From contig NC_067205.1 in NCBI RefSeq assembly GCF_026262505.1, positions 16,802,001 to 16,866,000 on the forward strand: a stretch of DNA of 64,000 nucleotides. Direction: 5' to 3'. Positions 28,127 through 39,379 of the stretch are shown here, piece after piece (the first letter of the stretch is position 1; every line of letters starts with the position of its first letter). Under the pieces are notes generated by a model, which was not told where the DNA came from, searched no databases, and worked only from the letters and a program-made list of their open reading frames with translations. The position numbers and the translations under genes were made by a program. The DNA comes from Trichomonas vaginalis G3 (lineage: Eukaryota; Parabasalia; Trichomonadida; Trichomonadidae).

Positions 28127-29362
28127 TTACTCAGAAAAATTTTTCTTTGTATATACACCATTCTGAACATCTAAAAGATTTTTGACATTTGCCAAGAATG
28201 TTCGTTTAGACGCTGTCATATAACCATACTCTTGACAATACTGTTTATACGAATCGTACAATGACCTTTCATCTAAACACTCAAAGTTAGTCTCATCTAT
28301 AAACAGTTCATATACACTCTTGTTTGCTTCTAACAATGTTTGTCTCTCTTCGGTATGTGGAATTTGTCTTGGATTGAACTTTGAAATATCTAATGTCATG
28401 AAATATGAGAACAAGTGGTTGTAAAAGTTAGGTGTTAAAGTTTCTGCTAAGTCGTCAAAATATTCTGTATCTTGCATATGAGCTTCTGACGTTCTGACAA
28501 CTACATATCTTCTGTCAGAACTTTCTAACTTCATCGGAACGGCGTTGTTTGAAACCATGATGAAATTTGCAACATTTTCACAAACTCTTTGGTCTCTATA
28601 CTTTCTTTCAACAACTCCAACTTTGTCTGTTATAAGACTCTTCAAAGCATCCGAGTTCAAAACTTTTGTTGTATCTATACTTTGAAGTTCGTTACATACT
28701 ATAAGTTTCATATTCTCTATTGAAGAGTTAAATTTACCGCAGATGTTTTCTAAGTTTGTCATATTAGGGTTCGAATAGCCCTCTAACAGTTTGCACAAAA
28801 TATCTGTAAAGAAAGTGTTCTTACCAGTTCCTTGTTTTCCAATTACAATGAGAGCAGTTTCATTTTTAGCACTTGGATGTTGTAAGATGTTTGCAAACCA
28901 ACATAAGATATACTCATAGACTCTTTCGTTTCCATTGCATATAATTTCTTTGACATGGTCTAACCAAGCTTCTATAACATCTTCCTTCCATTCTACTTGT
29001 TCGTATTTATATCCAGTGAAGATAGAATAGAAGTTTGGAGAAGGTGTATAGAACTTTATACCACGAACTGAAAAATCTTCTAACTTTGACAATAAGATAT
29101 CCCAAGCATCTAACATCTTCATACCAACTTGTACAACTTTTATTTTCTTAAGTTTCTGTTTACATTCTTGTTCTGAAACTATTGTCGCTCTTGGTTTGTT
29201 AAAGACAACATCCCATTCTTTCATGACATAACATTCTGGGGCAGAGTCGACATAAATGACTAAACGTTTCAAATTCTCGACTGCTTTGTTATAGTCTCGA
29301 AATGGACACATATTTCTGAACGCTTGGAAGTCATAAAAATCTGAAACGTCTATTCTGTACAT
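28127..29362 (-). CDS. SF3 helicase (D5-like), 411 aa
   Basis: Replicative helicase of superfamily 3. Walker A is GKQGTGKN (residues 175-182) and Walker B-type LIVCNELQ about 45 residues on. Motif C is VANFIMVSNN, with the usual DRRYVVV arginine segment after it. The N-terminal 110 residues lack a recognisable primase, unlike the primase-helicase unit at 48677-51003, to which the helicase part is clearly related (both have LxxLEDF/SSLTVKG-type and NETA...GKQGTGKN blocks). Found in polintons and virophages as replication initiator. Looks whole. Confidence 0.85.
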   Translation of the reverse strand: MYRIDVSDFYDFQAFRNMCPFRDYNKAVENLKRLVIYVDSAPECYVMKEWDVVFNKPRATIVSEQECKQKLKKIKVVQVGMKMLDAWDILLSKLEDFSVRGIKFYTPSPNFYSIFTGYKYEQVEWKEDVIEAWLDHVKEIICNGNERVYEYILCWFANILQHPSAKNETALIVIGKQGTGKNTFFTDILCKLLEGYSNPNMTNLENICGKFNSSIENMKLIVCNELQSIDTTKVLNSDALKSLITDKVGVVERKYRDQRVCENVANFIMVSNNAVPMKLESSDRRYVVVRTSEAHMQDTEYFDDLAETLTPNFYNHLFSYFMTLDISKFNPRQIPHTEERQTLLEANKSVYELFIDETNFECLDERSLYDSYKQYCQEYGYMTASKRTFLANVKNLLDVQNGVYTKKNFSE

Positions 29363-29394
29363 TTTTTTTATAAAAATAAAAAAAAATATTTTTT

Positions 29395-30204
29395 TTATTC
29401 TTGAGCTATTTGTTGTTGCATTTGTTCCATTTGTTGCATTTGTTGTTCTTGAGCTATTTGTTGTTGAAGTTGTTCTTGTAGTACAATACTTTCACCAGTT
29501 GCATCTTCCAATTCGAAACTTTCTGCCGTCATTGACAAATACATAGGACATAAAAGTTTTACAGGAACAAAGTTTTGCGTCAACTAAGGTTAAGTTTATG
29601 TTTGCTAAAGTGTTTGAGTTTACTAAAGCTGAAAACTCTGCATTCGAATGAACAATAGGCAAACCAGCAGAGAAAGTGTTGTTTATACGCATGAGTATCT
29701 TTTGGTCATAGTAGTTTCTGTCGACATTCGAATAGCACTTTGAACCTAAGTTTGAAACAATATATAAAATAGGTGTACTTAAAGTCAATGGAACAGACAT
29801 TCCTTGTATGACACCTTTTCCTGTTATAGGAAACTGTTGGTAGTAAAAACCAGATATAAGTTTTGTATTATAGCTCATATCGTTTATACTAAACTCAGTC
29901 GGACATCCAAACATAATGAAACCTGCTCTAGTTGCAGCACATTTACATCCGTCCTTAAAGTATTAAATAAGTCAACAAAACCTGTTGGTGGTATATCTGA
30001 GTAAGTATCTTCAAAGAAGTATTTTTTACCATTCACAACAATAAAATCTTCTGGTGTCAAAAGAGCAAAACAGGCTTTAGTCGTCATCGTGTTTAAGGTC
30101 AGTTTACAATATCGTCCTTGAGGACTTTGTAAGTTTGTTGTTATAGAATTATATGACTCAGGGTTTTTAGTCGTAATAGTATAAACCACTATGTCTTCTG
30201 CCAT
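29395..30204 (-). pseudogene. Penton-like minor capsid protein (broken)
   Basis: A single-jelly-roll type minor capsid (vertex) protein by its pattern: N-terminal MAEDIVVYTITTKNPESYN, a middle FSINDMSYNTKLISGFYYQ, and a late LANINLTLVDAKL block followed by LLCPMYLSMTAESF. A Gln-rich tail (QQQIAQEQQMQQMEQMQ) closes it. It sits with the major capsid gene on the same strand, as in other polintons. Broken, about two breaks. Confidence 0.65.
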
Positions 30205-30259
30205 TTACATATATTTAAAAGTTTTTCTGAAAGTGGAGAGAAGAACTTCATCTAAACTT

Positions 30260-30460
30260 TCACATGGCGTTTCTTGAAGTTCTCTGTCTAAGAAGTTTCA
30301 AATATTTTGTAAAGACATAGAACTTTCCTTTGTCTACACGAACAAACAAAACAGGGTCTTTCATATCGTTCAAAAGTGTGTAAAGTCCTTTACATGAAAT
30401 AAAGTCTATATTGTTTTTCTTCAAACATCTTTCAAGAAGTTTTGAATTTTTACTTAGCAA
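30260..30460 (-). CDS. Hypothetical 66-aa protein
   Basis: MLSKNSKLLERCLKKNNIDF start, with a short hydrophobic/basic mix and no motif. It overlaps the end of the preceding minus-strand gene by a few bases. It may be the 3' part of a decayed structural gene rather than an independent one. Confidence 0.35.
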   Translation of the reverse strand: MLSKNSKLLERCLKKNNIDFISCKGLYTLLNDMKDPVLFVRVDKGKFYVFTKYLKLLRQRTSRNAM

Positions 30461-30988
30461 GTAAATTTTAATGAAATGTTGTGGTCGTCAAATATTTTTA
30501 TGACGTCTGGGAAACTATATTTTAAGTTCAACGTTTCACCACCTTTCATAACGTATATCTTGTCAATGACATTGTATGAAACACCACAGCAAGCAATGTC
30601 GGGTTCTATTTCTTGATGTTTATATCGTCTGCCTCTGTCAAAAGTTTCAATAGTTCTTTCAAATTTCATGAGGTGCGATGACATATGAGTTCACTTTTAC
30701 AGGGTTGTGCTCAACCAAGTTTAACATTATACCCAAAGCCTGACAAATCTTCTCCTGAGTTTTAAGTTTGTCTTTAAGTTGCTTGTAGTCATTTCGAATA
30801 TCTGCAACAGAACTTAAGTCTCTGCTAACTTCAGGGTATGTTGGTTGTTCTTTTACAGGAACTATTGTTATACCATCTTCGTCTTCGTATGGTTTCCCCA
30901 CTTCAACATCTCTTTCTTTGACATTGACAACAACACTTTGACTGTTTGTTTGAGTTGGTGAATTTAACTTCACATCTGCCATCGCCAT
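30454..30988 (-). pseudogene. Conserved Maverick protein with CCG motif (broken)
   Basis: A Pro/Val-rich N-terminus (ERDVEVGKPYEDEDG) with a helical middle (YKQLKDKLKTQEKICQALG), then a small C-terminal domain with ACCGVSYNVIDKIYVMKGG and a closing ISLKFTC. Element 2 has a whole homologue at 56728-57429 (SCCGTVAKINPIKDISTIK). The domain is therefore shared by both Maverick families, probably structural. About one break. Confidence 0.6.
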
Positions 30989-31052
30989 TAAACCTTTTGA
31001 AACACTTACGCTTCTATCTTTCCGGAAATGACATTTTACTTAGAATAAAAAG

Positions 31053-31297
31053 ATGGACGTATTTGAGTATCTCTTCGAATTGAAGCAAAACAAAGTTTAC
31101 ACACACAAACAATACAAGTTCATTGACAGAATAGTTCTTTATACAACAATGGAAAATGTTATAGAATAGCAGTCTTTGCTGAACCAAAATATTTTCATAA
31201 AGCAAAGAAAGTTGGTATAACTGAAATGGTGAAAGTTCTTGACGTTGACAAAAATATAACAACAAAACTGACCGATATTTCTAAAGGAAGTTTTTAA
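31053..31297 (+). pseudogene. Small broken gene upstream of the capsid gene end
   Basis: MDVFEYLFELKQNKVYTHKQ opens at 31053 after an AGAATAAAAAG leader, and related coding sense runs to a stop at 31297. About 80 codons, about one break. No family recognised. It is oriented opposite to its neighbours. Confidence 0.4.
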
Positions 31298-31361
31298 TAC
31301 AATATTATATCAAAACTGCGTACTGTCAATATTTGACGGAGAAAGTCAGTTCAAGAACAAC

Positions 31362-32965
31362 TTACTGACCTGCTGCCAAAATCTGCTCGATGGAAGCTGT
31401 CGTTATGCCAATCTGAGGAGCCCCAGCAGGTTTCATCGAACGAATCTTCAAAAGAGCATCTTCCGTGAAAAGTGCTATTGGTTTTGTAAACTTCTTTGCT
31501 CTCAGTTCATCTGGACCGTCTCTGTCACCAGTATATTGTATTTGTACAGTACCAACAGTTGAAATACCACCATAAAGTCTTCTGAGTCAGCAAATGGAAT
31601 GCCAAGCCAAAAGTTTGAACGGTCTCCATTTGTATATTGAGTTTTTTGACCTCCTGTATGAGTCCATACTTTCACATATGGCATAATAGAACTTTGCATT
31701 TCAGGGTTAATGGTTGTTGTGAAGTTGTTGTTAAAGTTCATAGCATCTAATGTCAAGTTGTATGACCTCATATCCTCAACTGTAGAATATTCTTCTCTTG
31801 GATAATATTTGCCATCTATGTTTATATGATATTTAATACCGGGGTTGTAGAAACAAGAATAGTCATTTATAGTTCGTCTGAACAGTACAAACATAGTATC
31901 TGCATGTTTCATTGCAGTTGTTAAAGCAATATCTGTTCTTGCACCTGGGTCAGCACTTTGGTTTCCAACTTCACTGCAAAGTCTTTGACAGATATTTGGT
32001 GTATAGGGAACATAAGTGGAACTGCAATATATTTGGCAGCTAAAGCATTTGAAATATCTGGGTCCAACATATAGACTGCAAGTCTGCTTTCTATTCTCTT
32101 GCATTCAAATTTTTCGCATGTGAACTTAACTGGGTCCCAAGCAGTTCCAGCAGCATTGAAGTAGTAGTTTACTTCAGTGTTGAGGTTTGAGAAACCAAAG
32201 TCTAAGTCAACTTTGTCTTTGCAAAAGTCGGCGAATGACATTTTATTTGTTCCCACTACTTCTGTAAGAGTGAATGGGTCTTGTGTTGGTGCAATGACTA
32301 AGTTATTTTTGCTTGGAGTAAGTTCAATAGAAATTTTTCCTGCCCAGTTTGGCAAGTATCTTAAAAACCTGAAGATGAGGAAAGATGACAAAGGAACTCT
32401 AAGTTTCAATTTTACTTTGGTTACTGCATTTCCATCTGAACCAGAAAGGTTAACATAAACTCCTGGAACGTTAGGGTCAAGTCTTCTTATTTTCTCAATA
32501 GTTGCATACTGGTCTGTTTGTTCTCTAGCTTGTGGTTGTACTGAGTTTCTCAAAGCGAACCATTCATAGTTTGCCCATGTTACTGTTTGAACTAAGTCAG
32601 AGTTAGAATATATCTTATATCCCATGAAAACTTCTGGAGCATATTGGTATCCGACATAGAAAATTCCATTGCAACCTTTCTTGTCAGACAACTTGGCAGA
32701 AGGTTTTATTTCAATGTCTTGTTCCACGTATAAGAAAGAGTTGTCATAGAAATTATATGAAACCTGTCGCAAGCATATCTACTGTTGTTGAAGAACCTTC
32801 TCCAAACTCACCTACGTTTCCATAAGAAACAGCAGTTGTATATTCGTAAGTTCCAGGAACTATTTCTGACCTTCTAATGGCATTGTCGCATTCGTTATAC
32901 CATTCGGAAACATTTCCATTCATGGCATCCAAAACTGTTGGCGTTATATTCTGAGCGGCGTACAT
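31362..32965 (-). pseudogene. Double-jelly-roll major capsid protein (broken)
   Basis: The major capsid of adeno/PRD1-like polinton virions. N-terminus MYAAQNITPTVLDAM, then a long beta-rich body with YVGYQYAPEVFMGYKIYS, the typical RFLRYLPNWAGKISIEL block and a TPSKNNLVIAPTQD turn. The C-terminal part ends IEQILAAGQ. It is about the same length as the element 2 capsid (546 aa). Broken, about two or three breaks. It is the central gene of the minus-strand structural cluster 29395-36307. Confidence 0.8.
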
Positions 32966-32997
32966 TTCATATGGGTAAAAATATAGAATAGTTGGAT

Positions 32998-34502
32998 TTA
33001 TATGTCATAATAGAACCCACGTGGACCAAGCTTTACTTTCTTCCTGACTGAGTTTTTAACTCTTCTTTTTCCTTCATTGCCACTACTTTCACTAGATGAA
33101 GTTACTTCTTCACTACTTTCACTTTGTTCTACTCTTCTTCTTTGGTGTCGCTTTGGTAACTTGCCCTCTGCTTCAAGTTGTTGCATCTTTGCCTCATGTT
33201 CACCTAGTATGTTGTAAATTTCCCATGTCCTTTTTGCCTTTGGGCTCTGGTCGCCCATCTCAGGTACCCTATATCCTAGAAAGAGTTTGTCATAGTTTGT
33301 ATTTGAGTCTTCACGTATTGTTTGCATGACTCTTTCCTGAGTTTCCGGTTCAAGCTCTTCAAACAGAGCTTGTCCATATGGAATATGCTCGTTTCCAAAT
33401 ATATGTTTTTGTAGCCATTCTGGTTTTCTTTCCATGTTACCAACTATATCTTTTGTGAATGGGAAAGCTTTTACCCAATCTTTCAGTCTTGCGTCGTTTA
33501 TTTCTGTAGTTGGTTTTATTTTGTCAAGGAACATGTTTTTCAATACTAACATTTCATTTGGTACTGTCCATTTGAGTTTACTTAAATATTCATCCCTTCT
33601 CGGTTCATTGTCTGCAAAGTAAGTTTTTATGACATTTTGTAAACTTTCATTTGCAAGGTCATGTACAATAGGTTCTCTTCCTTCTCTCTCCCTAACTGTC
33701 TTTCTAAACTCTTCACCAAATATACATCTCTATGGTTCTGTGTAGTTCTTTGAGATAAATGTTTTAGAACGTCAGGTGTTATATTTCCATCAGCCATGTT
33801 CATTTCATACTGGTCCAAAATATCTGCATGTTTCATATCTTTCAATGGCATTAAAGCCGCGCTTAAAATACCAGCTATATCTGGTTCACCATTCAATTCC
33901 ATTGCGTCTACAACTTCTTGGAATTGTGGTTGTAAGTTTATGAACCACCTATCCGGGTTAGCTTTATGACCCATCTCATTGTAGTTCCATCGTCTGCAGA
34001 AACAAAAGTAGGTTTGTTTCCATCTTGGTTAGGTTCTGATGAACTTTAAACAATGTTTCATTTCTATATGTTTTCTTGAAATTTAACCTTTTATTTTCAC
34101 CGAGTTCATCCGAAGATTGAACGTTAAATGCTCGTAAGTAAAAAGGGTTGTTGTATTTGTGTACATTTTCTTTCAGTACTTCCATTCTATGCTGAATATT
34201 TTCATCTGGTGTTGGAGTCTTTTGTATGTCGGCAAACATTTTTCGATATTCTTCTACTATGTCAGCCGAATTTTTTTTAGACTCCTGGAAATATTCCATA
34301 TTCTCCGCATACTCTTGTTGAGGGTCAAGATTTTTCGGCTGTTCCAAATCTTCATCTAGTTCTGTGAAGTTAGTTTCCAAAGGAGGGACTTGTTCGTTTC
34401 CTTCAGGCTCTTCTAGCTGTTGTTGCTGAACTATTTCTCCATGTCTGGTTGTATCTGAACTAGTTCTTCCTGTGGAGTTTCTTGTACCTCATCTGCTGGC
34501 AT
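32998..34502 (-). pseudogene. Fragments of a broken structural-cluster gene
   Basis: Open pieces at 33976-34380, 33627-33974 and 32998-33552 on the minus strand probably descend from one gene. It opens MPADEVQETPQEELVQIQ, is helical and acidic first, and ends in a Ser-rich then basic tail (SVRKKVKLGPRGFYYDI). No family recognised. Position between capsid and the 615-aa coiled-coil protein suggests a scaffold or internal virion protein. About three breaks. Confidence 0.45.
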
Positions 34503-36307
34503 TTCATATATTCCGAGACGTTTTTAACAACTTCCCTTTCTAAGTCATCCGGACTCATAAACCTTTCTTCTTTCGTTCCGTCTCTATTTTTTACGCGTTT
34601 CATGACGGGAGTTGAATTGTCATTTAGCTCTGACATCAAATATCTCGGAGTAAATTCATCCATGTCATTTGGATGATATGCTATTAAATCATATCCCTTA
34701 GCGAGCTTGTATTTTCCAGGTTTGAAATTATATCCGATTTTATGCTGAACCATAAAGCTAAATAGGTTCGGGTCAGTATTTCCATCCTTGAACTTTCTAA
34801 TAGCTTCTTTATATCTGTCACTAAAGTCAATACTATCTGGGTAACCATAGTCTTCCTTAAGCCTTTTTAAGAATTCTTGGTTTCCTTGTTCTCTACTTCT
34901 TTTATGTCCTTGCTCTGTTTGTGGTTGTTGTTGTTGTTGTGCAGGGTTTTGAACTGTTGGTTGTGGTGCTGGTTGTGGAGGTGGTTGTTGTGTTGGTTGT
35001 TGTGTTGGTTGTTGTGTTGGTTTTGGTGCATGCCTATGTCTGTGTCCATGTGACGATGTAAATGTTTTAGGTAGTCCTGGTGCAGGTGCTTCTCTTGGAG
35101 GGTTTGGTGGTATATAAATTCCAACAGCTGGTATATAAGTTCCACCAGCTGGCACATATGTTCCATCTGCAGCGTAATGTCCTACCTGACTTTTCGTTCT
35201 TAAGAAAGCATTTACTAGGTCTGTTTTGGTCTGTTGTAACTCTTTTTCTTGACTTTCCACAACAGTTGCTCTAACGGCGTCATAGGCACTTTGAACTACC
35301 TGTCTCGTTGCTGCATCTGTTATTTTCGTCATATTTTGTGCTACTTCTTTTAACTCTTTGTCGAAACCTTCAGACTTCAGTTTCTTTCCAGATGAGAAGT
35401 CGTTCACTTGTTTCACCTTACTATGAAGAGCTTCGAAGGCGTTCTTAAAGTCAGCATTTGTTAAAGCTTCATTTGAACTGTCTTCATCCGCTTGTATTTT
35501 TGTCCTTATTGACCCTATGAGTTGGGCTGCTTTGGCGTTGGCTTGGGCATCTAACCAGTCATTGTTAGCTTTTATATATTCTGCGCTTTTCATTGCCTTT
35601 TGCATGGCTGCGTCGTTATTTTTACTTTCTTGTGCTAAGTTTTCATACTGTACGGTTTGGTTTTGCAACTGTAAAAGTTTTTCTGCCTTTACATTTGCTT
35701 CAACTTCTTTTTTATACTCATCGCTATCCATATATGTCTTCAGGGCTTTTTGTTTTATCTCTTCATCTTTCAGTACTTTATATCGAGTAGTATGGTTTTT
35801 CAAATTTATGACATCTTGTTCCATTTTTGCTACTTCTGCTGCTTTTTCTGACACTTTTTTCGCATATTCCTCTGTACTTAGTTCTTTCAGTTGTTCTTCT
35901 TTCTTCTTTTTCTCTACGTTTAACTCATTGAGTTTCTTTGTGTGTCTGTCATATTCTAGTTTCTTTTCGTTTTCACTTATTTGCTTCTGTATGTCTATGT
36001 TTGACTTTTTGACATCTGTTATTTGATTTTTGAGTGAACTCAAATTCATTTGACTTTGAGGGTTATAGGCTGTTCCGTCTGCAGCTCCACCATAGCCTGC
36101 CATTTTCGCTAAAAGTGCCGCTCTTAAACCTCCACTCTGTGCACCAACAACTCGGTTTAAAAGCATAGGATTGCTTGACATTTGTTGCAACATAGTGGGG
36201 TCATTCAGCATTTGTTGTTGCAACTGTTGTTGTGGTGTTAGTTTTACTATTGGATGTTTCAATGCTCTCTTCCTCTTACGTATATTCTTACGTAGCTTAC
36301 GTGGCAT
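34460..36307 (-). CDS. 615-aa coiled-coil/Pro-Gln-rich structural-cluster protein
   Basis: A basic N-terminus (PRKLRKNIRKRKRALKHP) and Gln-rich segment (QQQLQQQMLNDPTMLQQM) lead into a long coiled coil (about residues 85-375, KKKEEQLKELSTEEYAKK), a Pro/Gln tract (PTQQPTQQPTQQPPPQP at about 430), and a folded C-terminus from about 475 (YGYPDSIDFSDRYKEAIRK). The frame is open throughout. The layout suggests an internal capsid or DNA-condensing protein; no family match is recognised. Its end overlaps the start of the next minus-strand gene. Confidence 0.6.
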   Translation of the reverse strand: MPRKLRKNIRKRKRALKHPIVKLTPQQQLQQQMLNDPTMLQQMSSNPMLLNRVVGAQSGGLRAALLAKMAGYGGAADGTAYNPQSQMNLSSLKNQITDVKKSNIDIQKQISENEKKLEYDRHTKKLNELNVEKKKKEEQLKELSTEEYAKKVSEKAAEVAKMEQDVINLKNHTTRYKVLKDEEIKQKALKTYMDSDEYKKEVEANVKAEKLLQLQNQTVQYENLAQESKNNDAAMQKAMKSAEYIKANNDWLDAQANAKAAQLIGSIRTKIQADEDSSNEALTNADFKNAFEALHSKVKQVNDFSSGKKLKSEGFDKELKEVAQNMTKITDAATRQVVQSAYDAVRATVVESQEKELQQTKTDLVNAFLRTKSQVGHYAADGTYVPAGGTYIPAVGIYIPPNPPREAPAPGLPKTFTSSHGHRHRHAPKPTQQPTQQPTQQPPPQPAPQPTVQNPAQQQQQPQTEQGHKRSREQGNQEFLKRLKEDYGYPDSIDFSDRYKEAIRKFKDGNTDPNLFSFMVQHKIGYNFKPGKYKLAKGYDLIAYHPNDMDEFTPRYLMSELNDNSTPVMKRVKNRDGTKEERFMSPDDLEREVVKNVSEYMKCQQMRYKKLHRKN

Positions 36308-36329
36308 TTTAAGTGAAGTTAAAAAGCGG

Positions 36330-36385
36330 CTTTTGACAGATGTTTATATGAGACTTTCTCCGGTTTATAGGACCTCTCTCATATT
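36330..36385 (-). pseudogene. Captured 3' end of the methyltransferase gene beside right terminus
   Basis: On the minus strand GATAGAATATGAGAGAGGTC and CTATAAACCGGA here match 13597-13622 near the end of the methyltransferase gene at the other end of the element. It abuts the right inverted repeat, whose last shared bases (AAGATAG) overlap the methyltransferase motif. A likely gene-conversion or end-repair scar; too short to be a gene. Confidence 0.65.
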
Positions 36386-36555
36386 CTATCTTGTTAAGAC
36401 TTCCTGGACTGTTGTCAAAATGTCATGTTGTCTCATTTTTTCAGAGAAGTTGGTTTAACCGAGGGACCTGGTGTTATACTAAACATCTTCAGGGGGCTAG
36501 AGGGGCGCAGCCCTGGAAGCCCCAGTACCTTTTTTTTTTTTTTTTTTTTTTTTTT
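36386..36555. repeat. Element 1 right terminal inverted repeat
   Basis: Reverse complement of 12574-12748, with one CCTCGGTC unit instead of three and a longer T tract (about 24 T). The core TTTTGACAACAGTCCAGG is the same at both ends. Followed by GCAAT, as on the left. Confidence 0.9.
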
Positions 36556-39103
36556 GCAATTTCGCTAAAAAAACATTTAGCTAGCAATTTCGACCTTTGA
36601 CTCCACTCAAGACGTCACTTTTTTAATTTTGCGGTATCATATTTTTGGAAAATCTTTATGAATATTATATAAAAAGTCTCTTTAATATCTATATTTCATA
36701 TTTTTATCGATTTTTAAAGTTTTTGCGAAAAGTATTCAATTATTTTTGCTATTTGGTCGGGTAAATGTCAGATTTGCGACATTTTCTGATATGATATTCA
36801 GATTCTACGTTGATAATAATGCTTATAGAACCCTCTTGCTATTGTGTCAAAATTGCGAAACCGATAGCAAAAATATCTCGCAATATCAAAATTGAGATAT
36901 TGAGTGAGTTATGCATTATAGAGATTAAAAATCTGATTTGTGAAAACATCTCATCAGTTTCTAGCTAATTCAAAAATCTTTACTATCTTATTCGATTAAA
37001 ATGAAAAGGGAATAGTTTCATTATGCTTTAAATGACAGCCTTATAATATAATCATAGTTTTCGCTCAATATGCAGCATTTTTTTTTCGAAATCTATGGTC
37101 AATGTCCTAAATACTGATTGCTTTGCATTCATATCTCTTACATTTTCTATACCCACATCACTATTCATTGCTATTCCTATCTTTTTCATTTTTGTTTGTT
37201 TCTCATAATTTCTCAAAAAACATGATAACTTGATATTTGTAAATATCATACTTTATAACGTAAATAAGAACTTGACCTATTAAGAAAAGCAGTAATGAAA
37301 AGAAAATCTGAAATTCATAAAAATTACAAGTTTCTGATGACAATTAGCTTAATTAAACCAGGTACAAGATTATATAATTGTATTTTCTATCCAATTATCC
37401 ATATAATATCTTATCCAGAAAAAATAACTTGATCAATACCAAATGATTTTTTAACTAGTAAATAAAGTATTTTCTTTACACACACATTGGATATCATAGT
37501 TTTTTTTTTGGTTTCGCAAAACATCCAAAAACAAATATGCTATAAAAGTGACAATTTTAGCAAAACGAAACCCTTACTGGCAATACTACTATTCCCGCAT
37601 GTTTTCTACATGTGAGCCAATATGGAGTAAATAAATTCTGTGTACTAAGAAGTTTTCAATTATATTTTCAAGAATTAATTTTCTGTTTCACAAAAATTCA
37701 ATTTTTCTTTTTAATATTACTATCATTCAGTCATACAGGTAAATTTATTTTACAGGCCAAACGGGTTTTAATTGAAAATGTTATTTTTATCTTTTCTGAA
37801 TTGATAAAAATTTCGTTGGGAACTGTAAAAGTTTTTTATCGGGAAAATTAAATTTTTATCTACGTGATACCAGTTCCTAACATTTTATTAGGATATAATT
37901 GTTATCAATATTATTTCAGAATAATTTTTCCCTCAATTACAAAAACATCAGCTCAAATACGTGGGTTCTGTTAGTTAAATTCAATTATAGTAATTTTGTT
38001 TTTGAAGTATTATTTGAAATTCCAAATCACCATCAAAGGCATTCGAAGGGTTAACTCATGTAAGTTTTTCATTTATACATATGAAACAAATTAAATGGTC
38101 GAATATTTTCTCTGGCATGAGCCAATTTTTTGGCTATTAACAAATTTACTAAATATTATTAACCAAAAGTGATTCCATGCTGTAAAAACAACAATAATAA
38201 GAACAAGAAGCTCTCTTTGAACTAACCCAATTTACAGCCCAGAAAAAAAAATATTCGAATAATGTTTCTTGAAACAGTGTTCCAATTTCAATAGAATATA
38301 AACACTGGCAAACAAAAATAGATACTTTACACAATCTATAAAGTGTAACTGAAGTTAAATGATTATAAGTTGTAAACTCGATTCAAAAAAACATGTATGA
38401 GCATTGTATCATATGCCATTCTATTTAGAAATCCTATGAACAGCTACTATGATATGAATTATTCTCAAATATTGAAATCTTTTGATATTTTGATTCGGCC
38501 TAACTCTTTTATGAAAAATTCCAAGACTTAGTAACATTTATATAAATAGTTATTGCTTTTGACATGCTTTCTGCTCATTTTAAGTGCAAATATAGAGTAC
38601 TTTGTTCTCTTCATACACGACTTTAGATAATCAAAGGAGATCACGTTATAAATGCCTATTATGTATACATGTAGACCAATATCAGTTATTATTGTATCAC
38701 AGTTTACAATTTTGGAAAATGAATGTAATTCCAATTCTCAAAGGTGACAATTTTCAGCATTATTAAATCTTTGATTATATCATAGAAACCAAATTCAGAC
38801 AATCTATTAACATGAAACACATAATCTTTAATCTCTATCAACTCTCATTTTAAAAAATCCATTCAAGGTCATTAATTACTTCAAAAATTTAAATGAATAC
38901 ACAATAAATGAATTTTAAAGGTTTTTAAACAATTAATAAAAATGAAATTTTTAATAAAAGATAGAAAATGACCAAATTTCAATAAACAAGGAAATCAAGG
39001 GATAGATAATTAAAACACATGTAGTAGAATTTCGAATTATTTATTCGTAATAAAGAAACAAAACAATTCAATATAAAACAAGATAATTAACATTATTTCC
39101 ATT

Positions 39104-39379
39104 TCAGTTCATCATTTTATGTAAGTGATGTCTCTTGTTGAAGGCTCTAAGCAAGAAGAAAAACTCACTATTGCGATGCTGCTTCGATGTCTTTGCCTTT
39201 GGAAGCAAAGCAGAGTCCAAGCTATTAATATCTGTTCCAATTCTTCTGAGATTGGTCTTTTGCATACCAACTTTTTGTGACATCTTTTTCAAAAATGAGG
39301 TAAACCTGAGGACGATAATTGAGAAGCTATTTTGAGAATGACGACGATTATTGAATGAATTTTGGGAGTTAGTATTCAA
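39104..39379 (-). CDS. Possible small host gene, 91 aa
   Basis: MNTNSQNSFNNRRHSQNSFS start; basic, Ser/Asn/Lys-rich with a central FTSFLKKMSQKVGMQ, ending LLRAFNKRHHLHKMMN. Its GC content and codon mix are above the surrounding intergenic DNA, which is the main support. No family or signal peptide. It could be a chance frame. Confidence 0.35.
   Translation of the reverse strand: MNTNSQNSFNNRRHSQNSFSIIVLRFTSFLKKMSQKVGMQKTNLRRIGTDINSLDSALLPKAKTSKQHRNSEFFFLLRAFNKRHHLHKMMN

Larger units (their letters stand above)
12574..36555. mobile_element. Maverick/Polinton element 1 (about 24.0 kb)
   Basis: A virus-like element bounded by inverted repeats of about 170 bp that begin with A/T tracts, and flanked by GCAAT (12569-12573 and 36556-36560). 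Parts recognised: D12 DNA methyltransferase, small membrane and amphipathic proteins, fibre, integrase, coiled-coil protein, HNH nuclease, type-B DNA polymerase, KilA-N and T5orf172 proteins, packaging ATPase, SF3 helicase, penton-like and double-jelly-roll capsid proteins. It is broken: about ten breaks over methyltransferase, integrase, ATPase, both capsid genes and others. The ends are still alike apart from repeat number, so the insertion is moderately young while the cargo has decayed. Confidence 0.9.
12534..37576. mobile_element. Old ~1.06-kb host repeat that received element 1
   Basis: TAAGGGTTTCGTTTTGC at 12534-12550 reappears inverted at 37560-37576. These ends are flanked by TTGGCAAT (12526-12533) and CTGGCAAT (37577-37584), a 7-of-8 match that looks like a worn target duplication. 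Taking out element 1 leaves about 1,056 bp (12534-12573 plus 36561-37576) with no gene: a short non-autonomous DNA transposon. An 8-bp duplication would fit hAT, 9 bp MULE; I cannot decide. Confidence 0.5.

Noticed and set aside
35517-36026. 169-aa plus-strand ORF rich in Ser/Phe/Cys
   Set aside because: Antisense shadow of the coiled-coil gene at 34460-36307; composition is that of complemented Lys/Glu codons.
37052-37249. 65-aa minus-strand ORF in the host repeat
   Set aside because: No homologous character, AT-rich composition, lies inside the gene-free short repeat.
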